Assembly: GCA_015228695.1 (NCBI GenBank)
Contig: JADGDA010000115.1
Coordinates: 1 to 7,686, forward strand
Reading direction: 5' to 3'
Origin: Alphaproteobacteria bacterium
GTDB lineage: Bacteria; Pseudomonadota; Alphaproteobacteria; Rhodospirillales; Rhodospirillaceae
DNA length: 7,686 nucleotides
In this document: positions 5,909 to 7,686 of the stretch, piece by piece
How positions within the stretch are numbered: position 1 is the stretch's first letter
Layout: the number at the start of each line of letters is the position of its first letter
Notes under the pieces: generated by a model
The model's database searches: none
What the model saw: the letters and a program-made list of their open reading frames with translations, nothing else
Told to the model about the DNA's origin: nothing
Made by a program: the position numbers and the translations under genes

Positions 5909-7686
5909 ATGGAACCCTCGGAAAGGGGGACGGCTTTGGATACCGACGGGTCTTGGGTGCTCCCGGAAGTGGGTGGCGCCCCCTTGTTGCGTGCGCTCCT
6001 CGCCGCGCTCGATCGGTCGGGCACGGGCGTGCTTCTGTTCGATTCAGGCGGTCGTATCGTCTATTGCAATGCCCGCATGGGGGACCTCTACGGCACCCTG
6101 TCCGGGCTGGGTGATCTCGTCGGGCAGTCCCTTGAAACGCTCATGCGTTCGATGATCGCCCACGGGGAATTCGCCGGACCCGCGGTCGTGGACGATCCCG
6201 AGGCATGGATTCGCGCCCGCTTGGCGCTGCATCGCGGCGGTTCCGGGGGCGACGGCTCGGAAAAAGCCGTGGAGATCCTGAGCGACGGCCGCTGCTTCGA
6301 GGTGGACGAGATGGTCCTGCCCGATGGGTTCATCATCGGGCGCTGGGACGACGTCACCGAACGCAACCGCAACGCGGGCCGCCTGCAAAACGTTCTCGAC
6401 ATCGTCGAGGACGGCATCGCCCTGTGGACCCCCGACGACCAGTTGGAGATGTTCAACGCCACCTTCGCGGAGCGGTTCGCGGGCCGGGAGGAAAAGGTGG
6501 CCGAGGGGACGGCGTTTTCCCGGGCTCTCCTCGCCCTGGCCCTGTCCGGGCGGGTGCGGGTGGTCGGGGCGGCCGAGGCTTGGGCGCGGGGATACCTGGA
6601 CGACCGCGACGAGCCGGACGCTCACCTCGATCTGGAATACACCGACGGGAAGTCCTTTCTGCTGCGCGAACGGCAAAGCCTGGACGGCAGCATCGTCTCG
6701 ATCCTCACCGATATCACCGATATCAAGGAAAAGACCGAGGCGTTGCAGTCCAACCGCGCCAAGTCGGAATTCCTCGCCAACATGAGCCATGAAATCCGCA
6801 CCCCGATCAACGCGGTCATGGGCATGCATCATCTGTTGCAACAGACCGTCCTGACCGAGCAGCAGCAGGATTATCTGGAGAAGGCGAACAATGCGTCCCA
6901 GGCTCTCCTGGGCGTTATCAACGACATTCTCGATTTCTCGAAGATCGAGGCCGGAAAGATCGAGATCGAAGCCGTCGAATTCCAGATCGGCGATGTTTTC
7001 GGACGCCTCGCCGATCTGGTCGTCGGCGTCATGCGCAAGAAAAAGATCGAACTTGTGATCGCGGTTCCACCGGATACGCCTTCCAAGCTGGTGGGGGACC
7101 CGACCCGTCTGGGACAGATTCTGCTCAATCTCGCCAACAATGCCATCAAGTTTACCGCCGAGGGCACGGTTGTGGTGTCCGTGGGTGAGGGCGTGCCCCT
7201 GCCCGACGGCCGGATCGAGCTGCGCTTCGCCGTGCGCGACACCGGCATCGGCCTGACCCCGGAGCAGATGGGCAAGCTGTTCCAGGCGTTCAACCAGGCC
7301 GACAATTCCACCATGCGCGTTTACGGGGGCACCGGACTGGGCCTGACCATCAGCAAGCAACTGGTGGAAAAGATGGGGGGCGCCATCGGCGTCACCAGCG
7401 AATCCGGCGTGGGCAGCGAGTTCTTCTTCACCGCCCGGTTCGGCCGCGCCGAGGACGCCCGGCCGTTCGTGGTGCCGGTGGACCGGCTCACCGGAAAGCG
7501 GGCTCTCGTCGTGGACGATCTGGAACCCACCCGCGTCATGCTGACCGAGACGCTGAGGCGGTTCGGGCTGGAGGTGACGGCGACGGATAACGGCGCCGAG
7601 GCGCTGGTCGAACTGACCCTCGCCCGGTCGCCGTTCGATCTGGTCCTGATGGACTGGCAACTGTCCGGGCTGGGCGGCCCCGAACT
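5909..7686 (+). CDS. Soluble PAS-PAS hybrid sensor histidine kinase (3' truncated by window)
   Basis: The open frame runs off the window after 592 codons. Order of parts: N-terminal tail (1-27); PAS-like domain 1 (about 28-150, with GVLLFDSGGRIVYCNARM); PAS-like domain 2 (about 159-270, with DGIALWTPDDQLEMFNATF); a coiled linker; the HisKA dimerisation domain with FLANMSHEIRTPINAVMG and phospho-acceptor H294; the HATPase domain with N-box N411, G1 DTGIG (444-448), F-box LFQAF and G2 GGTGLGLT (473-480); then a receiver domain with acidic pair D536/D537 and phospho-acceptor D582, cut at the window edge. Further receiver or Hpt domains could follow. No membrane segment or signal peptide is seen, so it should sense a cytoplasmic signal. 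The ligand is unknown, and no PAS cofactor residue can be assigned. An in-frame TAA at 5903-5905 makes ATG 5909 the earliest start, but it lacks a well-spaced ribosome binding site. TTG 5936, 6 nt after AAGGGGG (5923-5929), is a serious alternative. Confidence 0.93.
   Translation, partial: MEPSERGTALDTDGSWVLPEVGGAPLLRALLAALDRSGTGVLLFDSGGRIVYCNARMGDLYGTLSGLGDLVGQSLETLMRSMIAHGEFAGPAVVDDPEAWIRARLALHRGGSGGDGSEKAVEILSDGRCFEVDEMVLPDGFIIGRWDDVTERNRNAGRLQNVLDIVEDGIALWTPDDQLEMFNATFAERFAGREEKVAEGTAFSRALLALALSGRVRVVGAAEAWARGYLDDRDEPDAHLDLEYTDGKSFLLRERQSLDGSIVSILTDITDIKEKTEALQSNRAKSEFLANMSHEIRTPINAVMGMHHLLQQTVLTEQQQDYLEKANNASQALLGVINDILDFSKIEAGKIEIEAVEFQIGDVFGRLADLVVGVMRKKKIELVIAVPPDTPSKLVGDPTRLGQILLNLANNAIKFTAEGTVVVSVGEGVPLPDGRIELRFAVRDTGIGLTPEQMGKLFQAFNQADNSTMRVYGGTGLGLTISKQLVEKMGGAIGVTSESGVGSEFFFTARFGRAEDARPFVVPVDRLTGKRALVVDDLEPTRVMLTETLRRFGLEVTATDNGAEALVELTLARSPFDLVLMDWQLSGLGGPE

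Noticed and set aside
6044..7660. 538-codon open frame on the - strand opposite the histidine kinase
   Set aside because: The + strand frame contains all kinase motifs in order. The antisense product has low-complexity Gly/Arg/His-rich composition typical of a shadow.
1..7686. Search for mobile elements, CRISPR arrays, tRNA/rRNA genes, cobalamin riboswitch or a defence-like cassette
   Set aside because: No transposase or integrase genes, terminal repeats, regularly spaced repeats or tRNA-like cloverleafs were recognised, and all coding space is taken by known families. A riboswitch upstream of cobB would lie outside the window.

Overview
The window is GC-rich coding DNA, roughly two thirds G+C by eye, with every supported gene on the + strand. 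Gene content and protein style point to an alphaproteobacterium, most likely of the Rhodospirillales (Magnetospirillum/Phaeospirillum-like). The clues are a CobB-type cobalamin enzyme, a UPF0260 protein, L35/L20/PheS/PheT of alphaproteobacterial type, and a soluble PAS-PAS hybrid histidine kinase. The genus is inference only.

Layout. (1) Positions 1-1560 hold a tightly packed group: the 3' end of cobB (cobyrinate a,c-diamide synthase, glutamine amidotransferase part), a UPF0260/YcgN-type cysteine-cluster protein overlapping it by 4 nt, and a YgjP-type (DUF45) zinc metallopeptidase 1 nt further on. (2) A sigma-70-like promoter whose -35 box lies inside the end of the metallopeptidase gene (1552-1580) and a leader of about 100 nt precede a translation operon. 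(3) The operon rpmI-rplT-pheS-pheT (1687-5765) encodes ribosomal proteins L35 and L20 and both subunits of phenylalanyl-tRNA synthetase. pheS and pheT overlap by 4 nt, and a GC-rich spacer with two competing hairpins separates rplT from pheS. (4) A strong 15-bp hairpin abuts the pheT stop codon. It is followed by an extended -10 promoter and a G-rich leader (5802-5908). (5) The rest is the 5' part of a large cytoplasmic hybrid sensor histidine kinase that runs off the window within its receiver domain.

How the genes work together: L35 and L20 are assembly proteins of the large ribosomal subunit, and PheS/PheT form the alpha2beta2 enzyme that charges tRNA-Phe, so the middle unit is a translation operon. 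The first group shares transcription by spacing, but no common pathway is evident. The kinase appears to be independently transcribed.

This is largely an ordinary housekeeping region. I see no mobile element, CRISPR array, tRNA, rRNA or defence-like cluster, and no convincing evidence of a new system. The points worth a second look are the two intergenic hairpin regions, the kinase promoter and start codon, and the rpmI leader without an adjacent infC.
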